Part shown: positions 53,822 through 63,488 of the stretch, piece after piece
Layout of the letters: every line of letters starts with the position of its first letter
How positions within the stretch are numbered: position 1 is the stretch's first letter
Assembly: GCA_019420945.1 (NCBI GenBank)
Contig: JAHZGF010000043.1
Location: forward strand, 75,530 to 139,529
Reading direction: 5' to 3'
DNA: 64,000 bases
DNA from: Clostridiales bacterium
GTDB lineage: Bacteria > Bacillota > Clostridia > Oscillospirales > Oscillospiraceae
The notes under the pieces: model-generated
Told to the model about the DNA's origin: nothing
Seen by the model: the letters and a program-made list of their open reading frames with translations, nothing else
Databases searched by the model: none
Program-made: the position numbers and the translations under genes

Positions 53822-53988
53822 ATGTTTCCGTTTTGCTTTGAGAAATTTACCTTTCAGTGACTCGTTTGCTGGGAAAATTACCCGAACAATCGAATTCTGG
53901 CAGGCATAGCTCTGGTACATTTTACAGAAACCAAACTGGCACTATTGTTCCATAGAGGTCTAATAGAGTTCGGCTTTGGTGCTACGAC

Positions 53989-54924
53989 TTACCCAATGCC
54001 GCTGTTTTTGCCCAGCCCTTCCTTGTTCATGTGTTTGAGTTCTTCTTCCGTAGTCGGATAGATCTGATTCGGAGAGGTGAATGTTGCGGTATAATTGTTG
54101 TAACGTTCATCAAAGATCCAGTCAGCGGCAACCATGACCCAGTGGACATCTCTGCGGCGTCGAGTCTGCTGGCGAAACATGGAATCGCAGGTTTGTTCAA
54201 AATACAGATTGCACAGCTGTTGACAAATCTCTGCATCCTTATTCCTGAATTTCAGCACAAAGTTCCAGTGGTGGTATTTTCCATTGGGACAAAGAATAAA
54301 ATGCTGAAACTTGATGCCAAAGCATTTTCCATACTGATCCACCAGCGGCTTCACCGGACGAAGTTGTACAATTCGCTTTCCGCCATCGAAACCTGGATAG
54401 AGTGCAGTTAAATCCTTTCGAAACCGGAAGTGTTGGCTCCAGCGGTACAGGATGAAAATCTCATCCGCCCGTTTGTTATCGATTATAGTATCAGGAAACA
54501 GGAGCTTGTAGTCTTCCGACTCTATAAAATTCTTTAGCTTGTAGGAAGGTAAGACACGTATTGCTGGGTTTTCAGGGGCAGGGGCGTTCGGAACAGTCTG
54601 TTGAAAGGATCGATTGGAATGGTCCTGCGCTTTGCGCTGTTTTGGCCTACGTAGCAGACGATGAAACAGTTCGTCCGTCTGTGTTGCTTTTACGGAGTAG
54701 ATTGCTTTTTGTTTTGTGAAGCGCTTGCATTCGACTGCGGTGTGTTCTTCGCCGGGATACAAGGCAAAAAATGGTATCTCATTGGGAGAAACCTTTTTGT
54801 ACATTTTTGCACTACACCAGCAGCACTGGTAGACTTGATGATGTTGCGCATCTTCTGCTGTGATGATTACAGGGTTGTCCGGATCAAAAATAGGGACATC
54901 AGGATTTCGAGCGGATTGAATCAT
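53989..54924 (-). CDS. Hypothetical protein with N-terminal cysteine cluster, 311 residues
   Basis: No family was assigned. Residues 1-75 contain VYQCCWCSAKMYKKV and a later HTAVECKRF, which look like a Zn-binding C-C-x-C ... H-x-x-x-x-C unit. The middle has IIDNKRADEIFILYRWSQHF, and the C-terminal half is rich in aromatic and basic residues (HHWNFVLKFRNKDAEICQQL). No membrane segment is seen. ATG 54924 follows AGGAGG by 7 nt; an open extension to 54978 has no site. The gene is AT-richer than the chromosome around it and lies between an IS element and a defence operon, so it is probably acquired. Confidence 0.65.
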   Translation of the reverse strand: MIQSARNPDVPIFDPDNPVIITAEDAQHHQVYQCCWCSAKMYKKVSPNEIPFFALYPGEEHTAVECKRFTKQKAIYSVKATQTDELFHRLLRRPKQRKAQDHSNRSFQQTVPNAPAPENPAIRVLPSYKLKNFIESEDYKLLFPDTIIDNKRADEIFILYRWSQHFRFRKDLTALYPGFDGGKRIVQLRPVKPLVDQYGKCFGIKFQHFILCPNGKYHHWNFVLKFRNKDAEICQQLCNLYFEQTCDSMFRQQTRRRRDVHWVMVAADWIFDERYNNYTATFTSPNQIYPTTEEELKHMNKEGLGKNSGIG

Positions 54925-55081
54925 AATTTTCCTCCTATACATGTAGATTGGACATTTGTCCTTTGTGTTTTTTGCCATTAAAATGGCCCATTCCCTTTCT
55001 GCGTGTAGATCGCCATCTTAAATTTTGTACTTTTTGTTTAAGTATAGAGAGGAGTTTAGAACTATCAAAATTTCCAAAAAC

Positions 55082-55225
55082 ATGTCAAAAAGGGATGAAA
55101 TGTTCTGGGAATATGATAAAACATCCTTGATTTATTATATAATAACTTCAATTGATGCTGCAAGTGATTTTCAAATTGAAATATTTGAAACAGTATCAAT
55201 TGCCCTGTTTTATCTTAAAAGGTGA
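55082..55225 (+). CDS. Possible 47-residue AT-rich ORF or fragment
   Basis: ATG 55082 opens MSKRDEMFWEYDKTSL and ends after a hydrophobic TVSIALFYLKR. Base composition is far more AT-rich than the rest of the window. No ribosome site or family is clear. It could be a fragment of the gene whose tail lies at 55270. Confidence 0.25.
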   Translation: MSKRDEMFWEYDKTSLIYYIITSIDAASDFQIEIFETVSIALFYLKR

Positions 55226-55269
55226 TTTTTGTTGCCCTCCTATGATTGCACCTCTTTTCCTTGGCCTGA

Positions 55270-55395
55270 CATTTAAAAAGGGAAGAAGACAATCTTGCTA
55301 TCCTTGGTCATGGCATATATACTGGAAGAAAATATGATGGGCTAGAAAGTTTCAAGAAAGAATGGTCCCTGAAGCGCGCTAAAATATCGGATTAA
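55270..55395 (+). pseudogene. C-terminal remnant of an unidentified gene
   Basis: A 41-codon stretch with no start reads like the end of a real protein (EEDNLAILGHGIYTGRKY, then GLESFKKEW) before a TAA at 55393. The preceding sequence has stops. Some acyltransferase families end in a similar FK-x-x-W, but this is only suggestive. The 54,925-55,418 gap otherwise holds only AT-rich sequence. Confidence 0.35.
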
Positions 55396-55418
55396 ACTAC
55401 GATGGACTAAGTGGTGAG

Positions 55419-56249
55419 ATGATGAAACGGAAGAGTTTACCTGTGTTGAGCCGGAGTGCAGCCATTTTTGCTATTCTGATTCTTATGGCTTGCATGTCTG
55501 CTTGTGGTAATTTTCACTCAGATGAAGATCAAGGTGACACAAAAATATCTTCGGTTCAGCCTGAGCAGCAGTTGGAACAAGATGCGGCAGAAACAATGGA
55601 TGACAACGCCCATGAGGGGAAAGAACAGATACCAAAGGAAGAGCGCTCTGCACAGCTGAATGAGTCGGACCTTTATGCATCTGTACTGGAGATGTATGGA
55701 CAAGCGATGTCGTTGCCGCCAACGGATGATGTTTCCCTTGAGTTATCCAAGCGGTTTGCGGATGTCAATTCCAACATGATGTGTCACTATTATTCAGCGC
55801 ATACGGACGGAGAAAACGGATTTGAATTTTATAGTGCTCTTTATGACATTGATCATAATGGTGTAGATGAGCTGTTGATCGGATGTAATCCCTGGGGTGA
55901 AGAAATTGTTTTAGTAGATGCATATGCTCTTTGTGCGGATGTACCGGTCAAATTACAGTTTGAAGATCCCAGTTTGGGCTACGAAACCTTGGGAGAGCGT
56001 TCCAATCTCTCCATTTATCCAGATGGCGGCATTGTATTGATGGGAGCCAGCGGAGCGGAGCTGGTTTGCTATTCTCTGTTTCATATTTCGGAGAATGGTT
56101 ATACCTTAACGGAGCCAGAGGTTTTGATTGATACAGGTAGCCAGCCGGAGTTGTTGGGACAAGATTTAGATGCCATTGTGGAGCAAAAATTAGGGGGACA
56201 ACAAGCGTTAAATGACCTCGCCTGGTCACCAATTCAACCTGCAGAATAA
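55419..56249 (+). CDS. Putative lipoprotein with a calcium-loop-like motif
   Basis: The 276-residue exported protein has a basic N-terminus, a hydrophobic core and two possible lipobox cysteines (Cys25 in LMAC or Cys29 in MSAC). An acidic, low-complexity linker (about 33-80) is followed by a soluble domain with ALYDIDHNGVDELLIG, a D-x-D-x-N-G loop common in Firmicutes surface proteins. GGTGAG precedes ATG 55419; ATG 55422 is equally possible. The gene is AT-rich. Its function is unknown. Confidence 0.72.
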   Translation: MMKRKSLPVLSRSAAIFAILILMACMSACGNFHSDEDQGDTKISSVQPEQQLEQDAAETMDDNAHEGKEQIPKEERSAQLNESDLYASVLEMYGQAMSLPPTDDVSLELSKRFADVNSNMMCHYYSAHTDGENGFEFYSALYDIDHNGVDELLIGCNPWGEEIVLVDAYALCADVPVKLQFEDPSLGYETLGERSNLSIYPDGGIVLMGASGAELVCYSLFHISENGYTLTEPEVLIDTGSQPELLGQDLDAIVEQKLGGQQALNDLAWSPIQPAE

Positions 56250-56298
56250 CAAGCGTAGGAGCCTGGGGAAGATAGGACAAGAGAAGATTAGAAAAACA

Positions 56299-56344
56299 AA
56301 CACCGCCGACAAGACATTCTGAATCATGTCTCGCCGGCGGTGTT
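56299..56344. terminator. Terminator between the lipoprotein gene and hsdR
   Basis: A 10-bp stem (56299-56308 with 56335-56344) extends inward through a second short pairing (GACAT/ATGTC). It lies between convergent genes, with T-rich sequence on both sides. Confidence 0.75.
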
Positions 56345-56389
56345 CCTTGTTTTATGGAATTTACAGCGATTTATCGTGAAGTTACGTGC

Positions 56390-59300
56390 TCACTTCGCCC
56401 CATAAAATTTCTCAAAGAACCGCTTCAGTTTATCAATTACGGTCTGCTTCTTTTCCGCTCTGGCTCCGCCGCCGAACCGGGACACCGGAGGCATCAGCTT
56501 GTCGATGTCGGTGCCGCTGGTGCGCACTTCGCCGTTGCGGAAGGAATCCTCCATGAATTTCCGGGTTTCCGGGCCCCGGAGCTTTTCTGTCTGGATGATC
56601 TCTGCCAGCTCCTTCTCCTGCTCCTGGGCCACATAGCTGTGCCACTCCGCCATCACGTCGTCCACATCGTTGATACCGGCCAGGAAGGTCTCAATCAGCT
56701 TCTTCTTGCTCCGCAGCTCAGGGCTGGCGTCAATGGCCTTCTGGATGGTGATGAGGATTTCCTTGTCCTCTCCGTGGGTGTCGTGGTACTCGGCCACCAG
56801 CATCAGAATGTAGTCGATGTTGATCTCAGTCTGGCGAATCAGCTCCGTCTCAAACACAATGTCGTCATTGATGTTTTCCTTGTCGGCGGAGCGGGATTTT
56901 TCCTTCCACTCATCCCGGAGATCCTGATACCGGCCCAGATAGTCCTGCAGATCCCGTTCCGGCAGCAGCTGCTTCTCCTGGAACTCGTCAAAGGACAACA
57001 GCAGATTCCGCATCCGCAGCACCGCGCCGAACAGCGAGATGAATTCCTTCTGGGCCGACTCGCTGCCGCTGATGGGCTCCGACAGGGGGAACTTGTCCCG
57101 AAGCTGTCCAATCAGATCCACATAGCCGGGCCTGTGCTTGCCGGACTCGTCGGTGTAGCCCAGATAGTAGTCCTCAAATTTCTTCAGCAGCACAATGCCG
57201 CCGGCGTTTTCGTCGCCGAACCAGGACAGGGCGGTGTCTACCCGCTTCTGCAAGTTCCGGAAGCAGACAATATTGCCGAACCGCTTGACCCGGTTCAGAA
57301 TCCGATTGGTGCGGCTGAAGGCCTGGATCAGGCCGTGCATTTTCAGGTTCTTGTCCACCCAAAGGGTGTTCAGGGTGGTGGCGTCGAAGCCGGTCAGGAA
57401 CATGTTGACCACAATGAGCAGGTCCAACTCCTTGTTCTTCATCCGCAGGGACACGTCTTTATAGTAATTCTGGAACTTTTCCCCGGAGGTGTCGTAATTG
57501 GTGTGGAACATCTGGTTGTAGTCCTGAATGGCCTGCTCCAGAAAATCCCGGCTGCTCTGGTCCAGGGCGCCGGTGTCCTCCGGATTCTCCTCCCCCAGCA
57601 TTCCCTGGTCCTCCAGGTCCTCGTTGGCCCCGTAGCTGTAAATCAGGGCCACCCGCAGCCCCTTGGCCGGGTCCGCCTTCATCTGGCGCTGGAACTCCTG
57701 ATAGTAGAGCTTGGCCATGGGCACCGAGGCCACCGCAAAGATGGAGTTGAAGCCGCTGAGCCGCTGCCGGGCCTTGATCTCCTCAATGGCGCCGCTTTTG
57801 CCGGCGGCCACCTCGGAAATGTTGGTCAGCACGTTGAATTGATAGCTCCGGCTGCCCCGGTAGGTTTTCTGGTCGAAGTGATCCAGAATATAGCGGGTCA
57901 CCAGTTCAATGCGCTTGGGGGCCATGAAAGCCTTTTCCCGGTCGATGTCCCACACCTGTTCATCGTCAATGTCCGGGTCATACCCCATGGTTCGGATGTA
58001 GTCCACCCGGAAGGGGAGCACATTCTGGTCATTGATGGCGTTGACAATGGTGTAGGTGTGGAGCTGGTCCCCAAAGGTCTGTTCCGTGGTCAGAAACTGC
58101 CCTGCGGAAGGGCTGGGGGCGTTGACCGGGAAGATGGGGGTGCCGGTGAAGCCGAAAATGTGGTACTTCTTGAAGTGCTTGACAATGGCCTTGTGCATGT
58201 CACCGAACTGGCTCCGGTGGCACTCGTCAAAGATCATCACCACATGCTGCTGATAGACCGGGTGGCTGGGGTTTTTCTTGATGAAGGTGGACAGCTTCTG
58301 AATGGTGGTAATAATGATCCGGGCGTTGGGGTCGGAGAGCTGCCGGGTCAGAATGGCGGTGGAGGTGTTGCTGTTGGCGGCCCCCTTCTCGAAACGGTCA
58401 TACTCCTTCATGGTCTGGTAGTCCAGATCCTTCCGGTCCACCACAAAGAGCACCTTGTCGATGTAGGGCAGCAGAGAGGCCAGCCGGGCGGTTTTGAAGG
58501 AGGTCAGGGTTTTGCCGCTGCCGGTGGTGTGCCAGATGTAGCCGCCGCCGGCGATGGTGCCGTATTTTTTGTAGTTGGTGGAGATCTCAATGCGGTTCAG
58601 AATGCGCTCGGTGGCGGTGATCTGATAGGGCCGCATCACCATCAGCACCTGCTCCGAGGTGAACACGCAGTAGCGGGTGAGCACGTTGAGCAGGGTGTGC
58701 CGGGCAAAGAAGGTCCGAGTAAAATCCACCAGATCCGGCAGATTCCGGTTATGGGCGTCGGCCCAGAAGCTGGTGAACTCAAAGCTGCTGCTGGCCTTGG
58801 GCTGCCGGGCCCCCTGGTTCTTTTTGGCCTCCCGGATGGCGCTGTCCCGGGTGGTGTTGGAATAGTACTTGGTGTTGGTGCCGTTGGAGATCACAAAGAT
58901 CTGGATGTACTCATAGAGGCCGCAGCCCGCCCAGAAGGAGTCTCGCTGATAGCGGTCGATCTGCTGAAAGGCCTCCCGGAGGGGGACGCCCCGGCGCTTG
59001 AGCTCCACATGGACCAGGGGCAGGCCGTTGACCAGGATGGTCACGTCGTAGCGGTTGTCGTGGCGGGCCCCCTGGTCGGTGCCCACGGCGTACTGATGGA
59101 TGACCTGGAGATGGTTGTTGTGGATCTGCTTTTTGTCAATAAGGGAGATGTTTTTTGTGGCGCCGTTGTCCCGGTGGAGCACCTGGACAAAATCCTCTTG
59201 GATTTTGCGGGTCTTTTCCAGAATGTGCTCGTTAGGGTTGGCGATGACACCGGAGAAGAATTGATCCCACTCGCTGTCGGTAAATTGGTAGCCGTTCAGG

Positions 59301-59506
59301 GCCTCCAGCTGCCGGCGCAGGTTGGCGATCAGATCCGCCTCCTGGTGGATGGGCAGATACTCATAGCCCTGCTCCTGGAGCATCCGGAGGAATTCCTGCT
59401 CCAGGGCGGCCTCGCTCTGGTACTGCTCGGAGCGGAGGGCGGAGGGGGTGTATTCCGTGACCACGGTGTTTTCCGTGGTGGCGGCGACGACGTTGAAATA
59501 AGACAT
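56390..59506 (-). CDS. hsdR: Type I restriction enzyme subunit R
   Basis: The 1038-residue translocase-nuclease pulls DNA and cuts unmethylated invaders. The N-terminal nuclease shows Asp154, Glu168 and Lys170 (RYDVTIL then HVELKRRG). The helicase motor shows HTTGSGKTLTS, MIFDECHRSQFG and FGFTGTP. A C-terminal helical region should bind the methyltransferase. It looks full length. It is the last gene of the operon, 12 nt after the HEPN gene. Confidence 0.95.
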   Translation of the reverse strand: MSYFNVVAATTENTVVTEYTPSALRSEQYQSEAALEQEFLRMLQEQGYEYLPIHQEADLIANLRRQLEALNGYQFTDSEWDQFFSGVIANPNEHILEKTRKIQEDFVQVLHRDNGATKNISLIDKKQIHNNHLQVIHQYAVGTDQGARHDNRYDVTILVNGLPLVHVELKRRGVPLREAFQQIDRYQRDSFWAGCGLYEYIQIFVISNGTNTKYYSNTTRDSAIREAKKNQGARQPKASSSFEFTSFWADAHNRNLPDLVDFTRTFFARHTLLNVLTRYCVFTSEQVLMVMRPYQITATERILNRIEISTNYKKYGTIAGGGYIWHTTGSGKTLTSFKTARLASLLPYIDKVLFVVDRKDLDYQTMKEYDRFEKGAANSNTSTAILTRQLSDPNARIIITTIQKLSTFIKKNPSHPVYQQHVVMIFDECHRSQFGDMHKAIVKHFKKYHIFGFTGTPIFPVNAPSPSAGQFLTTEQTFGDQLHTYTIVNAINDQNVLPFRVDYIRTMGYDPDIDDEQVWDIDREKAFMAPKRIELVTRYILDHFDQKTYRGSRSYQFNVLTNISEVAAGKSGAIEEIKARQRLSGFNSIFAVASVPMAKLYYQEFQRQMKADPAKGLRVALIYSYGANEDLEDQGMLGEENPEDTGALDQSSRDFLEQAIQDYNQMFHTNYDTSGEKFQNYYKDVSLRMKNKELDLLIVVNMFLTGFDATTLNTLWVDKNLKMHGLIQAFSRTNRILNRVKRFGNIVCFRNLQKRVDTALSWFGDENAGGIVLLKKFEDYYLGYTDESGKHRPGYVDLIGQLRDKFPLSEPISGSESAQKEFISLFGAVLRMRNLLLSFDEFQEKQLLPERDLQDYLGRYQDLRDEWKEKSRSADKENINDDIVFETELIRQTEINIDYILMLVAEYHDTHGEDKEILITIQKAIDASPELRSKKKLIETFLAGINDVDDVMAEWHSYVAQEQEKELAEIIQTEKLRGPETRKFMEDSFRNGEVRTSGTDIDKLMPPVSRFGGGARAEKKQTVIDKLKRFFEKFYGAK

Positions 59507-59518
59507 ACTATGCCCTCC

Positions 59519-60112
59519 TCAGTATATCTCGGTTTGTTTTACTTCCTCAGACAAAACAATCAATTTGTCTACGATATTTGGAAAACGATTTTGCTGTTTT
59601 AAGCAGCTGCCAGCAGTACCTATCAATTGTAAGCCAAACGCCTTTTTTGCGCTTATCTTGGATTGCTTGCTGTTATGAGCGGCATAATTTCTAATTGCGC
59701 ATAATTGCTCGATATAGGTCTTATAGTCGCTGCCTTTAATTAAGGCAATTAGACGATGCCCTTTCCCTAATATTTCCGATAAAGTTTTTATCAATCCATT
59801 ATATCCTTTGAAATCGAAAAAGCCTCCTTTTGTTATGAGAAACTCGCACACATCATCATTAATATGCTTGCCTAAAGCGATTCCATATTTCTCCTCAAAG
59901 CAGGAATGGTCATGGTTGAGACATGAAATCAATAGACGTTCTATAAAAACCTCGAATGATTTGTACACCATCATAATTGCATTTTCATAACTATACGACA
60001 AGTACAAATCTTCTTCTTTAAAAACTACATTACATCTATCAATGTAGCTTATAACTCTATGTAGAGCTTGATTAAATTGGTCACATACATTATTCTTGTT
60101 TACAGTTTTCAT
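59519..60112 (-). CDS. HEPN-domain protein in the type I R-M operon
   Basis: The 197-residue, AT-rich gene encodes a helical protein with RNYAAH (Arg141-His146), the R-x4-H motif of HEPN ribonucleases. The preceding long helices (SYENAIMMVYKSFEVFIERL) suit the HEPN bundle. HEPN proteins of this type often act as toxic RNases in defence or abortive infection. It sits 6 nt after hsdS and 12 nt before hsdR, so it is cotranscribed. Whether it is a toxin held in check by the R-M enzyme is a hypothesis. Confidence 0.75.
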   Translation of the reverse strand: MKTVNKNNVCDQFNQALHRVISYIDRCNVVFKEEDLYLSYSYENAIMMVYKSFEVFIERLLISCLNHDHSCFEEKYGIALGKHINDDVCEFLITKGGFFDFKGYNGLIKTLSEILGKGHRLIALIKGSDYKTYIEQLCAIRNYAAHNSKQSKISAKKAFGLQLIGTAGSCLKQQNRFPNIVDKLIVLSEEVKQTEIY

Positions 60113-60118
60113 GTGTTT

Positions 60119-61273
60119 TCACCATTTAAAGCTCAGTAGCTTGTCCCGATAATATTCGTACTGCTTGCGGCGGGCCTTGATCTCTGCGGGCAGGCCGTGG
60201 GTCAAATCGTTGCAGAGGGCGTCAAAGCGGTCCAGGATGGAGACAATGCGACGCTGTTCTTCCAGAGGGGGAAGAGGAATGGGAATTTTATTCATGTTTT
60301 TCTGATTTAATTTGGGCTGTGCTCCCCCGGTAATATATGGGGATAAGTCAATTGAGTTTAGATAAATCTCTACGTATCGGCGAGTTTCATATGTGTTGAA
60401 ATGAAGAACATGAGCATGATTATTAACCCAATTCTTTCCGTGAATTGAAAAAGCAATTGGAGTGCTTCTAGCTAAAAGATTGGCACCATCTTCTGAAATC
60501 AGTAAATAATCTCCATCAAAAATATAATTATCAACATAATCAACGATGCCAGACGCACCATAGTAGGGATAATCCCCGGAAATTCGTTCTCCACTTGTAA
60601 CTGGTTTACGTTGATTGTCACAGTTTTCCGAGATTTCGTTCAAGTAATGAATATCTAAGCCACTTGCTGTTTTAAACAATTTATTCCGATAATACTCATA
60701 CTGCTTCCGTCTGGCGGTCAGTTCGGCGGTCAGTTCAGCGGTCAGTTCGGTGAAGCTGTCCAGAATCCGGACGATCTCCTTCTGCACTGGCAGCGGGGGG
60801 AGGGGAACTTCTATTGTTGCAAACTTATTAAAAGGGAGTAATTTTCTGCCGGTGCCCTCAATTCCTTCCCGTTTGGTTAAAATTTGCCATGTCCCCTTAC
60901 GGGAATTCAAAAAAGATAACAGATATTCTGGACAAATAATATCGGTGTTAATGCTAAATACAACATTGAGTGGGCTGACTATTACTTCATCCAGTTCTCG
61001 CAAGTAGTTAATTGAACCAACATCTATTCTGGAAGGTGAATAAACAAACCAGTTATGTTTTACAATTTTATAACCAGAGGTATCCTCGCTTGTAACTGTA
61101 GCTTCCTTAAAGTATTCATTGGTTGGAATCAAGCCTCGTTGCGTAATACTGTATGCTTTGTTACAAAAGTTACCTTTATTTTTAGTTGTTTCAACTTTTG
61201 CAAAAGATCCTAATTGTACTATTTTCACCCCATCCGGGCAAAATTGTTGTATTAATTTCGATAGTCTGCTCAT
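60119..61273 (-). CDS. hsdS: Type I restriction enzyme specificity subunit S
   Basis: The 384-residue protein has two target-recognition domains (about 15-160 and 200-340), each followed by a conserved helix with PLPPL-x-x-Q/EQ and ARRKQYEYYR (about 158-200 and 335-384). Between them the sequence ELTA is repeated three times (residues 176-187). The TRDs are AT-rich relative to hsdM and hsdR, as expected from exchange. It sets the DNA site for the HsdM and HsdR subunits. The start is 6 nt after the preceding broken gene. Confidence 0.93.
   Translation of the reverse strand: MSRLSKLIQQFCPDGVKIVQLGSFAKVETTKNKGNFCNKAYSITQRGLIPTNEYFKEATVTSEDTSGYKIVKHNWFVYSPSRIDVGSINYLRELDEVIVSPLNVVFSINTDIICPEYLLSFLNSRKGTWQILTKREGIEGTGRKLLPFNKFATIEVPLPPLPVQKEIVRILDSFTELTAELTAELTARRKQYEYYRNKLFKTASGLDIHYLNEISENCDNQRKPVTSGERISGDYPYYGASGIVDYVDNYIFDGDYLLISEDGANLLARSTPIAFSIHGKNWVNNHAHVLHFNTYETRRYVEIYLNSIDLSPYITGGAQPKLNQKNMNKIPIPLPPLEEQRRIVSILDRFDALCNDLTHGLPAEIKARRKQYEYYRDKLLSFKW
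60714..60749 (-). repeat. Three 12-bp tandem repeats in hsdS (TAEL type)
   Basis: Three copies of GCGGTCAGTTCG/A (60714-60725, 60726-60737 and 60738-60749) encode the ELTA units of the HsdS spacer helix. In EcoR124-type enzymes the number of such 4-residue repeats changes the spacing in the DNA target, and copy number can vary by slippage. Confidence 0.9.
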
Positions 61274-61279
61274 TTTACT

Positions 61280-61893
61280 TTACTCCAAATAATTTATATC
61301 GAAAACAAGTCCTTTAATTGTAGGAAATATTACTTCACGTTCATTTGGCCTTGCGATAAGAAGATGAGGATTGATATATTTATGATAAAAGGCGGTGAAA
61401 CCCTCAAGATCAATTCCGAAATATGGAGGAATCACATTACAAGACAGTTGAGTAACAGGCCCATACAACTTGCTTAATATATAATGGTCCTTGGGTGTTT
61501 TACTCCATGAAGAAAAAATCATATTGTATTGGGGGTAAATAATTGCTGTATTTTCAGGATCTGAGCTGCCCAAATAACGAAAGAGTGTTCCATGATATAT
61601 AATATTTTGTAAAAACTCTGCCTCCAAGGAGAGTGGGTCACATGAACTTGCCTTTAAATAGAGCAAAAAATCACTGAATGAAGTAAAGAAAGACTGAAAA
61701 TTTTTGCGTCCTCTGTTTCTTTCTTTTGACCAACGTAGGTGTGCCCTATCCAGAATTCTAATCCTGTACATATATATTGGCAGAGTTCTAAAAAAAGTGA
61801 TTCATCAAAACTATTTTCAATTCTTATTGACTGATAGCACTTTATTGCTTCAGTAGCAGCAGAAATATCATTAAGATCGTTCGGATTATTCAA
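61280..61893 (-). pseudogene. Frameshifted unknown gene between hsdM and hsdS
   Basis: A frame from TTG 61893 ([18 protein letters not shown]) overlaps the hsdM end by 8 nt and shifts at a seven-T run (plus-strand A7, 61790-61796). One extra T would join it to the downstream frame that continues RTLPIYMYRIRILDRAHLRW and runs to 61280, giving about 204 residues. Without the shift, the downstream part could start at an internal ATG at 61771. The joined product is not a family I know. It may be a true pseudogene, a contig error, or a slippage-controlled gene. Confidence 0.6.
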
Positions 61894-63451
61894 ACTCAAT
61901 CTCCCCAATAATCTTGTCAATCTCCGCCCGTAGCGCATCTTCTCGTGCCACAATTTGGGCGATCTCGGCGTTGAGCTGCACAATGTCAATTTTCTCCCGG
62001 GTGTCCTCGGCCTCCACATAGGTGGACACCGAGAGATTGTAGTCATGCTCCACAATCTCCTCATACCCAGCCAGGTGGCTGAAGTGGGTCTCCTCCCGGC
62101 GCAGGGCAAAGGTGTCCACAATCCGTTCGATGTTTTCCGGCGTCAGCTTATTGTTGTTGGTCACCTTGACGCATTCCCGGGTGGCGTCAATAAACAGGGT
62201 CTTGTTGTCCGGCTTGCCCTTCTTCAGCACCATAATGCAGGTGGCGATGCTGGTGCCGTAAAACAGGTTGCTGGGCAGCTGGATCACGCAGTCCACATAG
62301 TTGTTGTCCACCAGATATTTGCGGATCTTCTGCTCCGCACCGCCCCGGTACAGGATGCCCGGGAAGCAGACAATAGCCGCCGTGCCGTTGGGGGCCAGCC
62401 AGCTCAGGCTGTGCATGATAAAGGCCATATCCGCCTTGCTCTTGGGGGCCAGCACACCGGCAGGGGCAAACCGGGGGTCGTTGATCAGCAGCGGGTTGTC
62501 GCTGCCCGCCCACTTGATGGAGTAGGGGGGATTGGACACGATCAGCTCAAAGGGCTCGTCATCCCAATGCTGGGGATTGGTCAGGGTGTCCTCGCAGGCG
62601 ATACTGAACTTGTCGAACTCAATGTCGTGCAAAAACATATTGATCCGGCACAGGTTGTAGGTGGTGATGTTGATCTCCTGGCCATAGAAGCCGTTGCGGA
62701 CCCCCTCCCGGCCCAGCACCTTCTCCGCCTTCAGCAGCAGGGAGCCGGAGCCGCAGGCCGGGTCGTACACCTTGTTGATCTCCGTCTTGCCCACGGTGCC
62801 CAGCCGGGTCAGCAGTTCCGACACGTCCGCCGGGGTAAAGAACTCGCCGCCGGATTTGCCGGCGTTGCTGGCATACATGGTCATCAGATATTCGTAGGCA
62901 TCCCCGAAGGCGTCGATGTCATGGCCCTTCACATCCCCCAGGTCCATGGCCGCCACGCCGTTCAGCAGCTTTACCAGCTTCTCGTTGCGCTTGGCCACGG
63001 TGGCCCCCAGCTTGTTGCTGTTTACGTCAAAGTCGTCGAACAGGCCGGCAAAGTCGCTCTCACTTTCGCTGCCCTTGGCGGACTCCTCGATGTGGCGGAA
63101 CACGGTCTCCAGGGTCTCGTTCAGGTTTTCGTCCGCCGCCGCCCGGGCTTGGACATTCCAGAACAGCTCGCTGGGCAGAATGAAAAAGCCCTTCTCTTGC
63201 ACCAGGCCCTCCCGGGCCTCCTCGGCCTCGGTGTCGGACATCTTGGCATAGTCAAAATCCGGGTTGCCGGCGTCAATCTCGCCGCTGTTGATGTAATTGC
63301 TCAGATTTTCGGAAATATAGCGGTAAAACATGGTGCCCAGCACGTAGTTTTTAAAATCCCAGCCGTCCACGGCGCCCCGAAGCTCATCGGCAATGGCCCA
63401 GATGGCACGGTGCAGCTCGTCCCGTTCCCGTTCTTTCTTGGTGTCCACCAT
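61886..63451 (-). CDS. hsdM: Type I restriction enzyme DNA methyltransferase subunit M
   Basis: The 521-residue adenine methyltransferase has an N-terminal helical domain (about 8-160), the SAM motif [11 protein letters not shown] (230-240) and the catalytic NPPYS (307-311). It methylates the host sites chosen by HsdS. ATG 63451 follows CGGAGG by 9 nt; an upstream open extension is rejected. It is the first gene of the operon hsdM-unknown-hsdS-HEPN-hsdR. Confidence 0.96.
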   Translation of the reverse strand: MVDTKKERERDELHRAIWAIADELRGAVDGWDFKNYVLGTMFYRYISENLSNYINSGEIDAGNPDFDYAKMSDTEAEEAREGLVQEKGFFILPSELFWNVQARAAADENLNETLETVFRHIEESAKGSESESDFAGLFDDFDVNSNKLGATVAKRNEKLVKLLNGVAAMDLGDVKGHDIDAFGDAYEYLMTMYASNAGKSGGEFFTPADVSELLTRLGTVGKTEINKVYDPACGSGSLLLKAEKVLGREGVRNGFYGQEINITTYNLCRINMFLHDIEFDKFSIACEDTLTNPQHWDDEPFELIVSNPPYSIKWAGSDNPLLINDPRFAPAGVLAPKSKADMAFIMHSLSWLAPNGTAAIVCFPGILYRGGAEQKIRKYLVDNNYVDCVIQLPSNLFYGTSIATCIMVLKKGKPDNKTLFIDATRECVKVTNNNKLTPENIERIVDTFALRREETHFSHLAGYEEIVEHDYNLSVSTYVEAEDTREKIDIVQLNAEIAQIVAREDALRAEIDKIIGEIEFE

Positions 63452-63488
63452 GATATGAATCCTCCGTATCTGTTGTTTTCTTGGGGAT

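Noticed and set aside
53459..53920. Minus-strand frame spanning the right end of the IS element
   Set aside because: It crosses the IS boundary and is antisense to the transposase; no ribosome site.
54960..55240. A tRNA or structured RNA in the AT-rich gap
   Set aside because: No cloverleaf, CCA-type end or strong stem was found by eye.
56354..59602. Open frame of about 1080 codons on the plus strand opposite hsdR
   Set aside because: It is an antisense shadow of hsdR, created by GC-rich codon bias. It shows low-complexity Val/Gly/His-rich composition and no domain.
60714..60749. CRISPR-like or satellite repeat
   Set aside because: The 12-bp units lie in frame inside hsdS and encode the known TAEL-type spacer helix.
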